Origin: a virus
Length of the DNA stretch: 28,519 nucleotides
Direction: 5' to 3' (one strand)
Virus record (IMG/VR): IMGVR_UViG_3300020416_000617
Location: 1 to 28,519 of that record
In this document: in pieces, positions 1 through 7,189 of the stretch
Numbering within the stretch: position 1 is the stretch's first letter
Layout of the letters: each line of letters begins with the position of its first letter
Notes under the pieces: model-generated
What the model was told of the DNA's origin: nothing
The model's input: only the letters and a program-made list of their open reading frames with translations
Databases searched by the model: none
Program-made: the position numbers and the translations under genes

Positions 1-287
1 GTACCAGTAGAAGTCTGTGTAATTTCAACATCATACACATATCTTTCTGCGTCTAAAGCTGCGGTCTGAGCCGCTGTCATTGCTAATGCAACAACTCCAG
101 AAGTTGCGTCTGTAGCAATCGTTGAAGTTATTGATGTTCTTGTTCGTGTTGACGCATAACCTTTTGCCATTTTGGCTTCAGTTGTATATCCAGTCAGATT
201 AAATGCGTTTCCGTTTGCGTCTTTTACGGTTACATCTGAACTAAAATTAGCGCCTTGATCTATTATTAAATTAGCTACTGCTGCCAT
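1..287 (-). CDS. Phage structural-type protein, 3' part off the left edge
   Basis: The reading frame opens at ATG 285-287 and stays open to base 1, giving about 95 residues that begin MAAVANLIIDQGANFSSDVT and continue with a short Thr/Ala-rich, beta-strand-like sequence. The start MAAVANL..DQGA.F followed by a NLTGYT element recalls a conserved small structural protein of T4-like marine phages; I recognise it only by resemblance and cannot name its place in the virion. The ATG lies inside the end of the upstream gene (17-bp overlap), which suggests translational coupling. The C-terminus is missing because the window ends. Confidence 0.75.
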   Translation of the reverse strand, partial: MAAVANLIIDQGANFSSDVTVKDANGNAFNLTGYTTEAKMAKGYASTRTRTSITSTIATDATSGVVALAMTAAQTAALDAERYVYDVEITQTSTG

Positions 288-495
288 TTGTGTCTTCTAT
301 TGGTTGTACCTTTTCTTCTTTCATCATTTCAATAATTTTTTTGTTATAAAATTCTGTAAGAACTGCAATTTTTTCCAACTCAATATCGTGTCTGACTCTA
401 CTTGCCTCAATTTCCTGTCTAGCAGTGATACGATTTCTCAATCCTATACTAAATTTCGTTTCGTCATACACTTTTCCATCTATGTTTATTGACAT
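271..495 (-). CDS. Small conserved phage protein (DUF6447-like), 74 aa
   Basis: This 74-residue protein has a short N-terminal strand (INIDGKVYDETKFS) followed by a long charged helix (about residues 24-62, EIEASRVRHDIELEKIAVL). That arrangement is like the small DUF6447-type proteins common in marine phages, which carry an IDG.xY start and then a helical tail. The assignment is by pattern only and the function is unknown. The start is well supported: AGGAG lies 6 bases before the ATG, and a TATAAATA late-promoter box lies 31 bp upstream. The gene overlaps the next structural gene by 17 bp, so it is probably a late, virion-associated or chaperone-like protein. Confidence 0.7.
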   Translation of the reverse strand: MSINIDGKVYDETKFSIGLRNRITARQEIEASRVRHDIELEKIAVLTEFYNKKIIEMMKEEKVQPIEDTNGSSS

Positions 496-525
496 TATAT
501 ACTCCTTTGTTTATAATATATGTTA

Positions 526-533
526 TATTTATA
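526..533 (-). promoter_or_regulatory. T4-type late promoter box TATAAATA
   Basis: The minus strand reads TATAAATA, the consensus of T4-type late promoters used by the sigma-like gp55 with gp33 and the sliding clamp. It lies 31 bp before the start of the 74-aa gene and overlaps the stop codon of the last island gene. It would restart late transcription for the structural genes at the left edge. Confidence 0.7.
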
Positions 534-1050
534 CAAGTTTTTCAAACTCAATATCGTGTATTCCCATATGGAATACTATTCTTTCCTTAGTTGGAGACTT
601 GACACCGTGTGGTTTTTTAGTATTTAAAACGACCATTGATTCGTATAGAATACTATCAGTTTCTTTACCATCGTCAAAGTACAATTCTCCTGTATTTTCT
701 GTTATAGGTATTACAAAAGAACATTTACTTTTTACATCTGAATGTAAAGGTAATTCACCACCCTCTTTTACTTTGAAGAAATTACATCTAAATTCTTTGG
801 GTCTAATATTAAATTCATTCCAAATACTTTTAATTAATCTTAATAACTTACGGTCAAAGTTATGTATCTCTTGTACATAAAACTTGTTCATATCTTCACC
901 ACCAGTTGCGTCTTTTACATATTCTGAATATAACTGGTTACTATCTTCCCACTTATCATTAAAGTAATCATTCCAGAAATCTTTATCTACTTTAAAGTCT
1001 GTTTCAATAAAAAAGTTTTTATGCCATTTTTTATAAATCATCTTGTCCAT
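529..1050 (-). CDS. Fe(II)/2-oxoglutarate oxygenase-like protein (copy 1)
   Basis: The protein is 173 aa from ATG 1048-1050. Its C-terminal half has the double-stranded beta-helix signature of non-haem Fe(II)/2-oxoglutarate oxygenases: H103-S-D105 in ELPLHSDVK, the distal iron ligand H148 in NTKKPHGV, and a likely 2-oxoglutarate-binding R157. Such enzymes hydroxylate proteins, nucleic acids or small molecules; the substrate here is unknown. A longer frame reaches a GTG at 1101 but would add a hydrophobic stretch encoded inside the upstream gene, so I reject it. ATG 1039-1041 is an equally possible start. It is the last gene of the island and overlaps the preceding oxygenase gene. Confidence 0.75.
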   Translation of the reverse strand: MDKMIYKKWHKNFFIETDFKVDKDFWNDYFNDKWEDSNQLYSEYVKDATGGEDMNKFYVQEIHNFDRKLLRLIKSIWNEFNIRPKEFRCNFFKVKEGGELPLHSDVKSKCSFVIPITENTGELYFDDGKETDSILYESMVVLNTKKPHGVKSPTKERIVFHMGIHDIEFEKLV

Positions 1051-1831
1051 CAACTGATACAATAATATGAGAGCGAGCAGTAGTGCCTTTATTCCAAGCA
1101 CTATGTCTTAATCCTTGATTTAGAAACCAACAAGAACCTGGTTCCATAGTTTGATATACTTTCTCACCGTTTACTAAACAATAAAAACCACAATCTTTGT
1201 TTGTTGTTATTGGTATGTGAAATCTGATTGAGTAATCTGTATTGTAGTCTATATGTTCAGCAACAAAAGCACCTGGATCCATAATTGCTATTCTTGCTCT
1301 TGTAGTTTCTGATTTAAAAGAAGTTATGACTTCTTCTAAATATGTTCCCTTAACCCAATCTTTAATTTTATTATAATGTCTTTCATCTAATCTACTTTTA
1401 GGTATCTTCTTATCATAAACTCTATCTTCCATATCAGGATTGTATTGAGTTAATGCTACTTGTTTATATGGAGAACCATTTACTTCGTATCTTCCAGTAT
1501 CATCTTTGACAATATAATTTTCAAAAGGTTTAACATAGTTTCTAAAATCCCACGCCATTCTTTTATTGTTTAAACCTTTTCTAAATTCTGATTCTTCTAC
1601 ATCATTATCTTGTAAAAATTTATATGCGTCTTCTATTGTGTCAAACTTTAGTCCAAATGCTTTTTGTAGTTTAGCAGTTTTGCCTCCTACTAAATCACCG
1701 TATCCATCTTTTTCTTTTAGATCATCTACTTCAACAGGCATTTGTTGAACTACTTTAATAATCTTCTCTACATCAAAAGTTTTATCTAACTTTTTAAATG
1801 GTGGTAGGTCGTGTCGTTTCTTCAAACTCAT
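1031..1831 (-). CDS. Aspartyl/asparaginyl hydroxylase-like 2OG oxygenase (copy 2)
   Basis: This 266-aa protein has an N-terminal charged helical part (about 1-170) and a C-terminal oxygenase core. The core shows H193-I-D195 in VAEHIDYN, R203-F-H205 (RFHIPI), H243 in LRHSAWNKG and R253-S-H255. The run H.D, R.HIP, RH..WN and R.H follows the aspartyl/asparaginyl beta-hydroxylase pattern, here with a full His-Asp-His triad. The start at 1831 is preferred over an upstream ATG at 1891 because AAGGA lies about 6 bases before it; the upstream choice would overlap the GNAT-like gene by 98 bp. The target may be a protein side chain, which is inference. Confidence 0.8.
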   Translation of the reverse strand: MSLKKRHDLPPFKKLDKTFDVEKIIKVVQQMPVEVDDLKEKDGYGDLVGGKTAKLQKAFGLKFDTIEDAYKFLQDNDVEESEFRKGLNNKRMAWDFRNYVKPFENYIVKDDTGRYEVNGSPYKQVALTQYNPDMEDRVYDKKIPKSRLDERHYNKIKDWVKGTYLEEVITSFKSETTRARIAIMDPGAFVAEHIDYNTDYSIRFHIPITTNKDCGFYCLVNGEKVYQTMEPGSCWFLNQGLRHSAWNKGTTARSHIIVSVDGQDDL

Positions 1832-2360
1832 ATGTTCCTTTATATTGCCAACAACTTGGATTTTCTTTACGACATACAGCAACTTTTTCATTACTGAAAT
1901 GCCATTTTGTATTTGTCTTTTTTTCTATTTCTAAAAACAAATTTTTCATATACAATCTGTTTCTACATCTACTTATAAATGCTTTTTTAAAACCTAATTC
2001 TTTTACTATCTCTAATTGTTGTTGTATTGTTTTTAATAAGTGATCTTTAACAATATCTCTACCTGGTCTTCTAACAATAGAGTGTTCCCAATATCTATTC
2101 AATATTCTTACTTCACCTTTTTCGTAAAATTCAGGTCTATGCCATACTGAACTAAATCCATATATATTGTCATCTTGTAATAAAACGGTAATACATTCAA
2201 AATCAAACCAATTGATAGATGTATAATCTTCTTTTTTAAAATGACCCTCGTCTAAATCATCAAAAGAAATTTCTTTAAGTTTTTTTAATAAATCTGGTCT
2301 ATCTTCAGGTTTAAATGTAATTACATCTAAATCATTATTTCGCAAAGTTGACAACATCAT
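1794..2360 (-). CDS. GNAT-like protein, acetyltransferase uncertain
   Basis: The protein has 188 residues from ATG 2358-2360. I do not recognise it firmly. The middle part has a strand-strand-helix order (ITVLLQDDNIYGFSSVW, then VRILNRYW, then a long helix with KDHLLKTIQQQLEIVKELGF, then AFISRCRN) that resembles the GNAT N-acyltransferase core, including a possible acyl-CoA loop around residues 97-104 (VRRPGRDI). No signal peptide or membrane segment is present. It sits between two AspH-like oxygenases and overlaps both, so it probably acts on the same product. A GTG at 2372 is a possible but weaker start. Confidence 0.5.
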   Translation of the reverse strand: MMLSTLRNNDLDVITFKPEDRPDLLKKLKEISFDDLDEGHFKKEDYTSINWFDFECITVLLQDDNIYGFSSVWHRPEFYEKGEVRILNRYWEHSIVRRPGRDIVKDHLLKTIQQQLEIVKELGFKKAFISRCRNRLYMKNLFLEIEKKTNTKWHFSNEKVAVCRKENPSCWQYKGTYEFEETTRPTTI

Positions 2361-2913
2361 TCCAAAACTCACTATTCTTTTTACCGTGTACTAATAAATG
2401 TATTCTTTCTTCATCTGAATTATTTTCAACATAGTGTTCATAATGAATATTTAACACAACACTCATACCAGGTTTATATTTTAACTCTTTATTATTTAAC
2501 ATAAACTTATTACCTTCAGGATATGTAAGACTTATGTTTAATGGTTCTAACCAATTTCTTTCAGGTATATCAATGTGTTTAGTAATATATCCTTTTGGTT
2601 TTATTACTAAAAATCTTATATCATCTATACGAGAATAAGGTAAAGACTTAACCCAATTAATAGTACCTCTACACTTTTGACCAATATCAGTTATAAAAGG
2701 TTTTTCACCTTTTTTTCTATACTCCCAATGACTATTAGTTTTATCTGAACCAAATCCGTATAAGGTAACTGCGTACCAATCTTTGTGTCCGTCTTCAGGT
2801 CTATGTTCTATTAGACTATTTTTTATCTCTTTATATTCTCTTAATATGGCATTGACAGGTACATTAAAACCCATTTCAACCCACTCTACGCTACTATTTC
2901 TATCAAACTTCAT
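2335..2913 (-). CDS. Aspartyl/asparaginyl hydroxylase-like 2OG oxygenase (copy 3)
   Basis: This 192-aa protein carries H113-I-D115 in YITKHIDIPE, a second iron ligand H160 in NIHYEHYVEN, and R170-I-H172 that fits the 2-oxoglutarate carboxylate. The spacing (HxD, about 45 residues, H, ten residues, R) follows the aspartyl/asparaginyl hydroxylase type. It differs greatly from copy 2 outside the motifs. The start overlaps the desaturase stop by one base (TAATG), a classic coupling arrangement. It is likely cytoplasmic and soluble. The substrate is unknown; a role near the desaturase product or in protein hydroxylation are both possible. Confidence 0.8.
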   Translation of the reverse strand: MKFDRNSSVEWVEMGFNVPVNAILREYKEIKNSLIEHRPEDGHKDWYAVTLYGFGSDKTNSHWEYRKKGEKPFITDIGQKCRGTINWVKSLPYSRIDDIRFLVIKPKGYITKHIDIPERNWLEPLNISLTYPEGNKFMLNNKELKYKPGMSVVLNIHYEHYVENNSDEERIHLLVHGKKNSEFWNDVVNFAK

Positions 2914-3542
2914 TATATAAAATATTTTTCAACTATGTATCCTGAAATATCTCCTTTACTTAATCTAATTTGTTTAGGGTTGTTGTGGTGTACATTATGA
3001 TGACCTTCTCCAGCAGATAAAAAATTTATAAATTTATTAGATACTGCCTTATTATCTTTATGTCCTAACGCATTAAAGATTCCATAACTTACGAAACCTA
3101 AAACTAAAGGTGAAAGAACAAATATAACAAAGACAGGAACACTTATTAATAAAGTTATAACTGCCGTTGCAATATGTAATTTTAACCAATGATTATGAAA
3201 AAACATTATTCTAGGATTTTTATATAAATCTCTAACATAAGGTCTATCTATTTTTTTAACATTCCAATTATTAAAAAGAACATTCCAAAAACCTTTGTGT
3301 GTAGGTGAGTGTGGATCTTTTTCTGTATCTGAATATCTGTGATGTATTCTATGAGCGCCAATCCAACTTAATGGTGACCTTGAAAATGCTAACATTGCTA
3401 GAAACAAAGAAAACACTTCGTATAGTTTAGAAGTTTTAAATTGATTATGTGCAAAATGTCTATGTAGACCTATTGATAAACCAAACATAGCAATAAACTG
3501 ATACCAAACAAAACCTATTAATAGCATAATAAAAATATCCAT
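2913..3542 (-). CDS. Compact membrane fatty-acid (acyl-CoA/lipid) desaturase
   Basis: This 209-aa membrane protein has all histidine boxes of the stearoyl-CoA/delta-9 desaturase family: H27-R-H29-F-A-H32, H64-R-I-H67-H68, an isolated H161 in NALGH, and H182-N-V-H185-H186 in GEGHHNVHH. These nine family histidines hold a diiron centre that introduces a double bond into acyl chains using O2. Hydrophobic segments lie at about 3-25, 43-62 and 122-160. The length is short compared with the usual 250-330 aa: the N-terminus begins almost at the first box and the C-terminus ends soon after the last. Lipid desaturases are known in cyanophages. It likely raises membrane fluidity of the infected cell, or edits a lipid-linked product. 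Confidence 0.9.
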   Translation of the reverse strand: MDIFIMLLIGFVWYQFIAMFGLSIGLHRHFAHNQFKTSKLYEVFSLFLAMLAFSRSPLSWIGAHRIHHRYSDTEKDPHSPTHKGFWNVLFNNWNVKKIDRPYVRDLYKNPRIMFFHNHWLKLHIATAVITLLISVPVFVIFVLSPLVLGFVSYGIFNALGHKDNKAVSNKFINFLSAGEGHHNVHHNNPKQIRLSKGDISGYIVEKYFI

Positions 3543-3548
3543 TTTATA

Positions 3549-3848
3549 TTACGCTTGTTCTACTGACCAACTAATAGAATTATCTTCGCAATGTTTAACT
3601 CTTTTATCAGTATTTACATTAAGAACATCATCATTCATATATTCTTGGTATGCGTCTTCATTATTAAAAGTTACTGACATAGTTTTTACTAATAAATCTT
3701 CTGAAATTGTTCCAGCAAAATCATAACTGGCAATTTTTCCTGCTGTCTTATATTCTTCGACTCTTGCTATTATATCTGCTTGATCTGTTGACCAAAAATC
3801 AACTTCAGTAGATGGTCTTTGTTGAATTAATTTGTATGTTACTGCCAT
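3549..3848 (-). CDS. Small conserved phage protein, unknown function, 99 aa
   Basis: This 99-aa acidic protein begins MAVTYKLIQQRPSTEVDFWS and has no membrane segment or cysteine-rich motif. Similar small proteins with an MAVTYKLI.QRP start occur in T4-like marine phages; no function is known to me. The start has AGAGGA about 6 bases upstream and a TATAAATA box 18 bp upstream, so this small gene has its own late promoter inside the metabolic island. It therefore begins a transcription unit that continues into the desaturase and the last oxygenases. Confidence 0.7.
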   Translation of the reverse strand: MAVTYKLIQQRPSTEVDFWSTDQADIIARVEEYKTAGKIASYDFAGTISEDLLVKTMSVTFNNEDAYQEYMNDDVLNVNTDKRVKHCEDNSISWSVEQA

Positions 3849-3864
3849 TTTTTATCCTCTACTT

Positions 3865-4485
3865 CTATTTATACATCATATTTTCAAATATTTTTTTGAT
3901 GGATTCATCACAACATTTGATATTCATTACTAGCATTGTGGTATCTTCTCTATAAGAAAATATAGCGTGTCTTTTATTTGTGTTTAAAAAGTATGTATAT
4001 CCTTCATTAAAATTCAATGGTTTATCTTCGTACATAAAATACATATTAGGTGGATTACATTTTCTCAATGGTACTAATAATCTCATAAATCTTTGTTCAC
4101 CAAATCTGTAATTATCTATATGAGGAGGAAAATATCCACCTCTTTTAAAATTTAAAAAATGTGTTCTACACAACCAAGGTTTAAATGGGTCTACTACTTT
4201 TCTTACTTCTTCACTTTTATAGTAAACATCTGTAAGTGTAGTAAATGAATCTTCATCATAATCAATACCTGTTTCTTTAGACAATTCGTACAAACTATCT
4301 AAATCTATTCCATTGACCTTGCCATCTATACTAGTTATGCTAAGACCATATCTAGGTATATTTTTTCTAGGATTATATTGACTAAATTTGAAATCTTTGA
4401 TTTCTTTAAATAATTTATTAACATCACACCTTAAATTTAAAGGTATAAAATCTCCATATGTTAAAAACTCACTATAATTTACCAT
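3865..4485 (-). CDS. Fe(II)/2-oxoglutarate oxygenase-like protein (copy 4)
   Basis: The protein has 206 residues from ATG 4483-4485. The oxygenase signature is H122-I-D124 in YFPPHIDNYR, followed by a strand-rich part and H173 in TNKRHAIFSY; the usual arginine may be R179. The N-terminal 110 residues are helical and charged. An ATG three codons upstream (4494) sits directly against AAGGA, too close for a ribosome site, while the same AAGGA is 9 bases from 4485, which decided the start. It overlaps the next oxygenase gene upstream by 7 bp, forming a tandem pair. The substrate is unknown. Confidence 0.75.
   Translation of the reverse strand: MVNYSEFLTYGDFIPLNLRCDVNKLFKEIKDFKFSQYNPRKNIPRYGLSITSIDGKVNGIDLDSLYELSKETGIDYDEDSFTTLTDVYYKSEEVRKVVDPFKPWLCRTHFLNFKRGGYFPPHIDNYRFGEQRFMRLLVPLRKCNPPNMYFMYEDKPLNFNEGYTYFLNTNKRHAIFSYREDTTMLVMNIKCCDESIKKIFENMMYK
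3866..3873 (-). promoter_or_regulatory. T4-type late promoter box TATAAATA inside the island
   Basis: The minus strand reads TATAAATA 18 bp before the start of the 99-aa gene. The box is embedded in the last codons of the upstream oxygenase gene (Met-Tyr-Lys-stop). The short distance to the AGAGGA ribosome site still leaves room for a leader of about ten bases. It would give the 3849-529 segment its own late expression. Confidence 0.65.
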
Positions 4486-5045
4486 TGTATCCATTCCTTT
4501 TTTAATTTAGGAGGTATCACATTCATTGTAAATACTTCGTTAGAATATTTATCCTCGCCTATCCAAGGTGCTCCTATACATACGGTTAACTTTTCTTCAT
4601 CTGGATCTAATCCGTGAGGATGTCCACCGTTTAAAATATAAGTATTATATGTGGGTGCATAAACTTTATTATTATCTTTATCTAAAAAATATAAACTATC
4701 TAATTTACCTGTTAATGCAAGTCTAAATTTTTGATGAAACTCTGGTATTTCTATTTGACGGCAATCTATATGTGTTGGTATATGATTACCTTTTTTAGTT
4801 TTTAGTATATGTATTTTACCTTTACTAGACATAATAGGTTTAATTTTTTCTTCATAAACTTTTATTAAATGTTTACAAGTCTTACCTTCTTTTGTCCATT
4901 CAAAATTTTTATCATATATACTTAATATTTCACAATTTCTGTACTCGTTAAAATACCAACCACTTGATACAGATTTTATTTCTGTAGCAATTAAGTTTAT
5001 ATCTTCTTTTGTAATATTTAAATCTATTGCTTTGTAGGTAAACAT
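4479..5045 (-). CDS. Fe(II)/2-oxoglutarate oxygenase-like protein (copy 5)
   Basis: The protein has 188 residues from ATG 5043-5045. The signature is H92-I-D94 in HIPTHIDCRQ and a distal ligand in GGHPHGL (H142 or H144), with K152 where a basic residue is expected for 2-oxoglutarate. It is the most divergent of the five oxygenase-like proteins. ATG 5073-5075 would add ten residues encoded within the end of the glycosyltransferase gene and has a purine-rich AAGAAGG directly against it; the start is therefore ambiguous. It lies between a glycosyltransferase and another oxygenase, which suggests hydroxylation coupled to sugar transfer, though this is inference. Confidence 0.7.
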   Translation of the reverse strand: MFTYKAIDLNITKEDINLIATEIKSVSSGWYFNEYRNCEILSIYDKNFEWTKEGKTCKHLIKVYEEKIKPIMSSKGKIHILKTKKGNHIPTHIDCRQIEIPEFHQKFRLALTGKLDSLYFLDKDNNKVYAPTYNTYILNGGHPHGLDPDEEKLTVCIGAPWIGEDKYSNEVFTMNVIPPKLKKEWIQW

Positions 5046-5605
5046 TTTAAATACGGAGTCCACCAACCACTCCATCCTTCTTCTAGTATATGGTGCATTT
5101 GACCTAAAGTTACAATACTATAATCTTTAGGTTTTTCATAGATATAATTTTTTATAGAAGGACAAATCTTATCATATGTTTCATATAATATTTGTTTATA
5201 ATAAAACTCATCACTACCCTTATTATATACTTTTAAATACTCTCTCTCTTGTGATTTAAACTTATCCCATATCCAAGACTTATCTCCAGTCCAAGATACA
5301 ATAGATGAATTAAGAGGTGTATGTGCTGGTTCTCTCCACCAACTATCATCTAATAATGTAAATTCTTTTCTAATTAAGTTAGGTAATTTGTCATAGATAA
5401 TAACATCTAAATCAAAGTATAGGTTTTCACCATCTCTAAACTTATCATACATTTGAAGTTTATTATACCAATTACCATAGATGTCATTTTCAATAACTTC
5501 AAAACTATCATAAGATAAACCTGAATAGTTATCTATCATATGTTTAAGATTGCTCACGTGCCAATCTGTAAACTTTGTGCCAAATCTACAACAAATTATT
5601 CTCAT
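5024..5605 (-). CDS. Small GT-A type glycosyltransferase (third of three)
   Basis: This 193-aa soluble protein begins with a Rossmann-like strand (MRIICCRFG) and carries D65-L-D67 in NLYFDLDVIIYDKLPNL, the DxD motif that binds the metal and nucleotide sugar in GT-A enzymes, with the typical 'colour of a border' hydrophobic residues before it. The region EPAHTPLNSSIVSW may form the acceptor side. It is short for the fold (usually 230-300 aa) but not visibly broken. It starts with ATGA, overlapping the nitroreductase stop by 4 bp. There is no membrane anchor, so it probably acts in the cytoplasm. Donor and acceptor are unknown. Confidence 0.75.
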   Translation of the reverse strand: MRIICCRFGTKFTDWHVSNLKHMIDNYSGLSYDSFEVIENDIYGNWYNKLQMYDKFRDGENLYFDLDVIIYDKLPNLIRKEFTLLDDSWWREPAHTPLNSSIVSWTGDKSWIWDKFKSQEREYLKVYNKGSDEFYYKQILYETYDKICPSIKNYIYEKPKDYSIVTLGQMHHILEEGWSGWWTPYLKCLPTKQ

Positions 5606-6456
5606 TTAATTTCTGTAATTTTAATATTACGATTTCTCATACTATTAATTTTTATTTCTGCTTTATCAGGTATCAAGTGTGGTTTTCCATTTGGATCTAA
5701 TATCCATTTACCAGCATCATTTTTAATATCTACGATTTTTGCTTTTCTCATTTTTTTACCTGTTCTAGGATGTGTTTCTTGGTTTGTTGTTGTAATCTTA
5801 CTGCCGTTGGCTGCACCTATCATTAATTCTGTATCATCTGATTCCCAACGAGGTCTATCTTTTTGTGGATAACCTATACCTATACCATAACATATTTCTT
5901 TCTCAAACGATTTTACTTCATCAAGTATACCTAATTTTTTTGGCCAATAATCATCACCATTCATATCATTATGACTCTTATTACATCCTGTTGCAAAACC
6001 TAATTTAGCAGCCGCTCGCATTGTAAGACCCATTGATATACCAATACTAACATAAGCATTATGCCAACGGTTTATATCTGAATTAGGTTTTGGTGTTCCA
6101 TCTGCATTACAATTTAATTGTGTATCTGGTTCTTTACCAACCCATAAAATATACAAATTAGCATTCATTTGTGAGTTACGATAGTTAGAAGGAGGATTAC
6201 GAGTATGTGTTGTACCCCAGGTGTATTTTGATAATTCTTCTAAAACTTTTCTATCTGCTGACCAATACAAATCATAATATCCTTCGTGTTGTTTAGAAGG
6301 AGTATTTTGGGCAGTCCATAAAAGATAATCTATAATTTCCTGATGAATAGTTTTACTATAATCCCAATTTCTTTGACATTTTTGCAATTCACGGATTATT
6401 TCTTTTTCTTCATCCCAACCATAATACATTCTTTTAATTCGTTCTTCTCTATTCAT
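5602..6456 (-). CDS. Nitroreductase-family flavoprotein (copy A)
   Basis: This 284-aa protein has nitroreductase-fold features: C27-Q-R-N-W-D32 near the FMN phosphate site, LLWTAQNTPSKQ (45-56), a central helix with YVSIGISMGLTMRAAAKLGF (135-154), and GIGIGYPQ (191-198). The family transfers electrons from NAD(P)H through FMN to nitro groups, quinones, enones or iodinated or azoline substrates. About 60 extra C-terminal residues (225-284) are basic and unlike the family core. AAGGA lies about 9 bases before the ATG, and the gene overlaps its neighbour by 8 bp. The substrate cannot be read from the sequence; a tailoring redox step in the island product is plausible. Confidence 0.75.
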   Translation of the reverse strand: MNREERIKRMYYGWDEEKEIIRELQKCQRNWDYSKTIHQEIIDYLLWTAQNTPSKQHEGYYDLYWSADRKVLEELSKYTWGTTHTRNPPSNYRNSQMNANLYILWVGKEPDTQLNCNADGTPKPNSDINRWHNAYVSIGISMGLTMRAAAKLGFATGCNKSHNDMNGDDYWPKKLGILDEVKSFEKEICYGIGIGYPQKDRPRWESDDTELMIGAANGSKITTTNQETHPRTGKKMRKAKIVDIKNDAGKWILDPNGKPHLIPDKAEIKINSMRNRNIKITEIK

Positions 6457-7189
6457 TCCAATAATCCTTTATAAATTTTGCATTTGATTCGTGTATAGTT
6501 TTACCAACACCTGTAAAATGTACTACTTTAATATATTTATGTACATCATCCATAATCATATATTCGGTATTAAACTTCTTACTATAAGTTTTATTTAAAT
6601 GTAAATTCTGTTTAAAGTCATCTGTATATTTACATAACCATTGTTGTGGTGTTGTTGTTAGTTTTATATTATGTTCTTGTACTTTCCAATTAACATAGTT
6701 TTGTTCTCCATAATATTTTGCGTGTACATCACCATTGTTATAATAATGCAATTGCCAATATTCAGGATTAAGAGCAAAGTCGTCCCATATACTTTTTAAA
6801 CTACCTGATTTAAACTTATAGAAACCACCATTAATCTTTAGTTTACTATCCCACCATTGACCATAAGTTATAATCTCATTATCTGATACAGGATGCCCAA
6901 TTAATTCATCTACATTGCCCGTAATCACTTGGTCAATATCCATAACTATAATTTCATCTCCAGGTTTTTGATAAGCAAATTGAGGACTAAAGTATTTTAA
7001 TTTATGCCAATGTTTCTTAATATCACTTTGATGATTATAAGGCAACACGACATCTGCTTCAACATCTGTATCACTTATACAAACAAACTCAAATGGTATA
7101 GTAGAGTTTCTTTTTAAACTTTTATAAAGTTTTGAAACATACTCTGGCGTATAGAAACCATCAAAATATACGGTACATATTTTAAGCAT
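6449..7189 (-). CDS. GT-A type glycosyltransferase (second of three)
   Basis: The protein is 246 aa from ATG 7187-7189. It opens with a Rossmann-like strand (MLKICTVYFDGFYTPEYVSK) and has D84-I-D86 in IIVMDIDQVITGNVDELI, the DxD site of a GT8-like or related GT-A enzyme. Further features are GQWWDS and INGGFYKFKSG, expected on the donor-sugar side, and VVHFTGVGKTIHES near the C-terminus, similar to the final His-containing metal/UDP loop of GT8 enzymes. The start was chosen because GGAGAAG lies 6-7 bases upstream; a longer frame up to 7273 would overlap the preceding gene by 92 bp and lacks such a site. It is soluble and probably adds a hexose or similar sugar. Confidence 0.82.
   Translation of the reverse strand: MLKICTVYFDGFYTPEYVSKLYKSLKRNSTIPFEFVCISDTDVEADVVLPYNHQSDIKKHWHKLKYFSPQFAYQKPGDEIIVMDIDQVITGNVDELIGHPVSDNEIITYGQWWDSKLKINGGFYKFKSGSLKSIWDDFALNPEYWQLHYYNNGDVHAKYYGEQNYVNWKVQEHNIKLTTTPQQWLCKYTDDFKQNLHLNKTYSKKFNTEYMIMDDVHKYIKVVHFTGVGKTIHESNAKFIKDYWNE

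Noticed and set aside
425-880. Open frames on the plus strand (for example 425-880, 1798-2043, 5540-5872, 17180-17626, 26497-26736).
   Set aside because: They lie entirely opposite well-supported minus-strand genes, lack ribosome sites, and their composition is what the reverse of AT-rich coding sequence gives. I regard them as shadows.
1031-1101. A membrane-anchored version of the oxygenase at 529-1050 using the hydrophobic stretch MLGIKALLLALILLYQLM.
   Set aside because: That stretch would start at a GTG, has no ribosome site, and is only the other-frame reading of the upstream oxygenase's conserved C-terminus.
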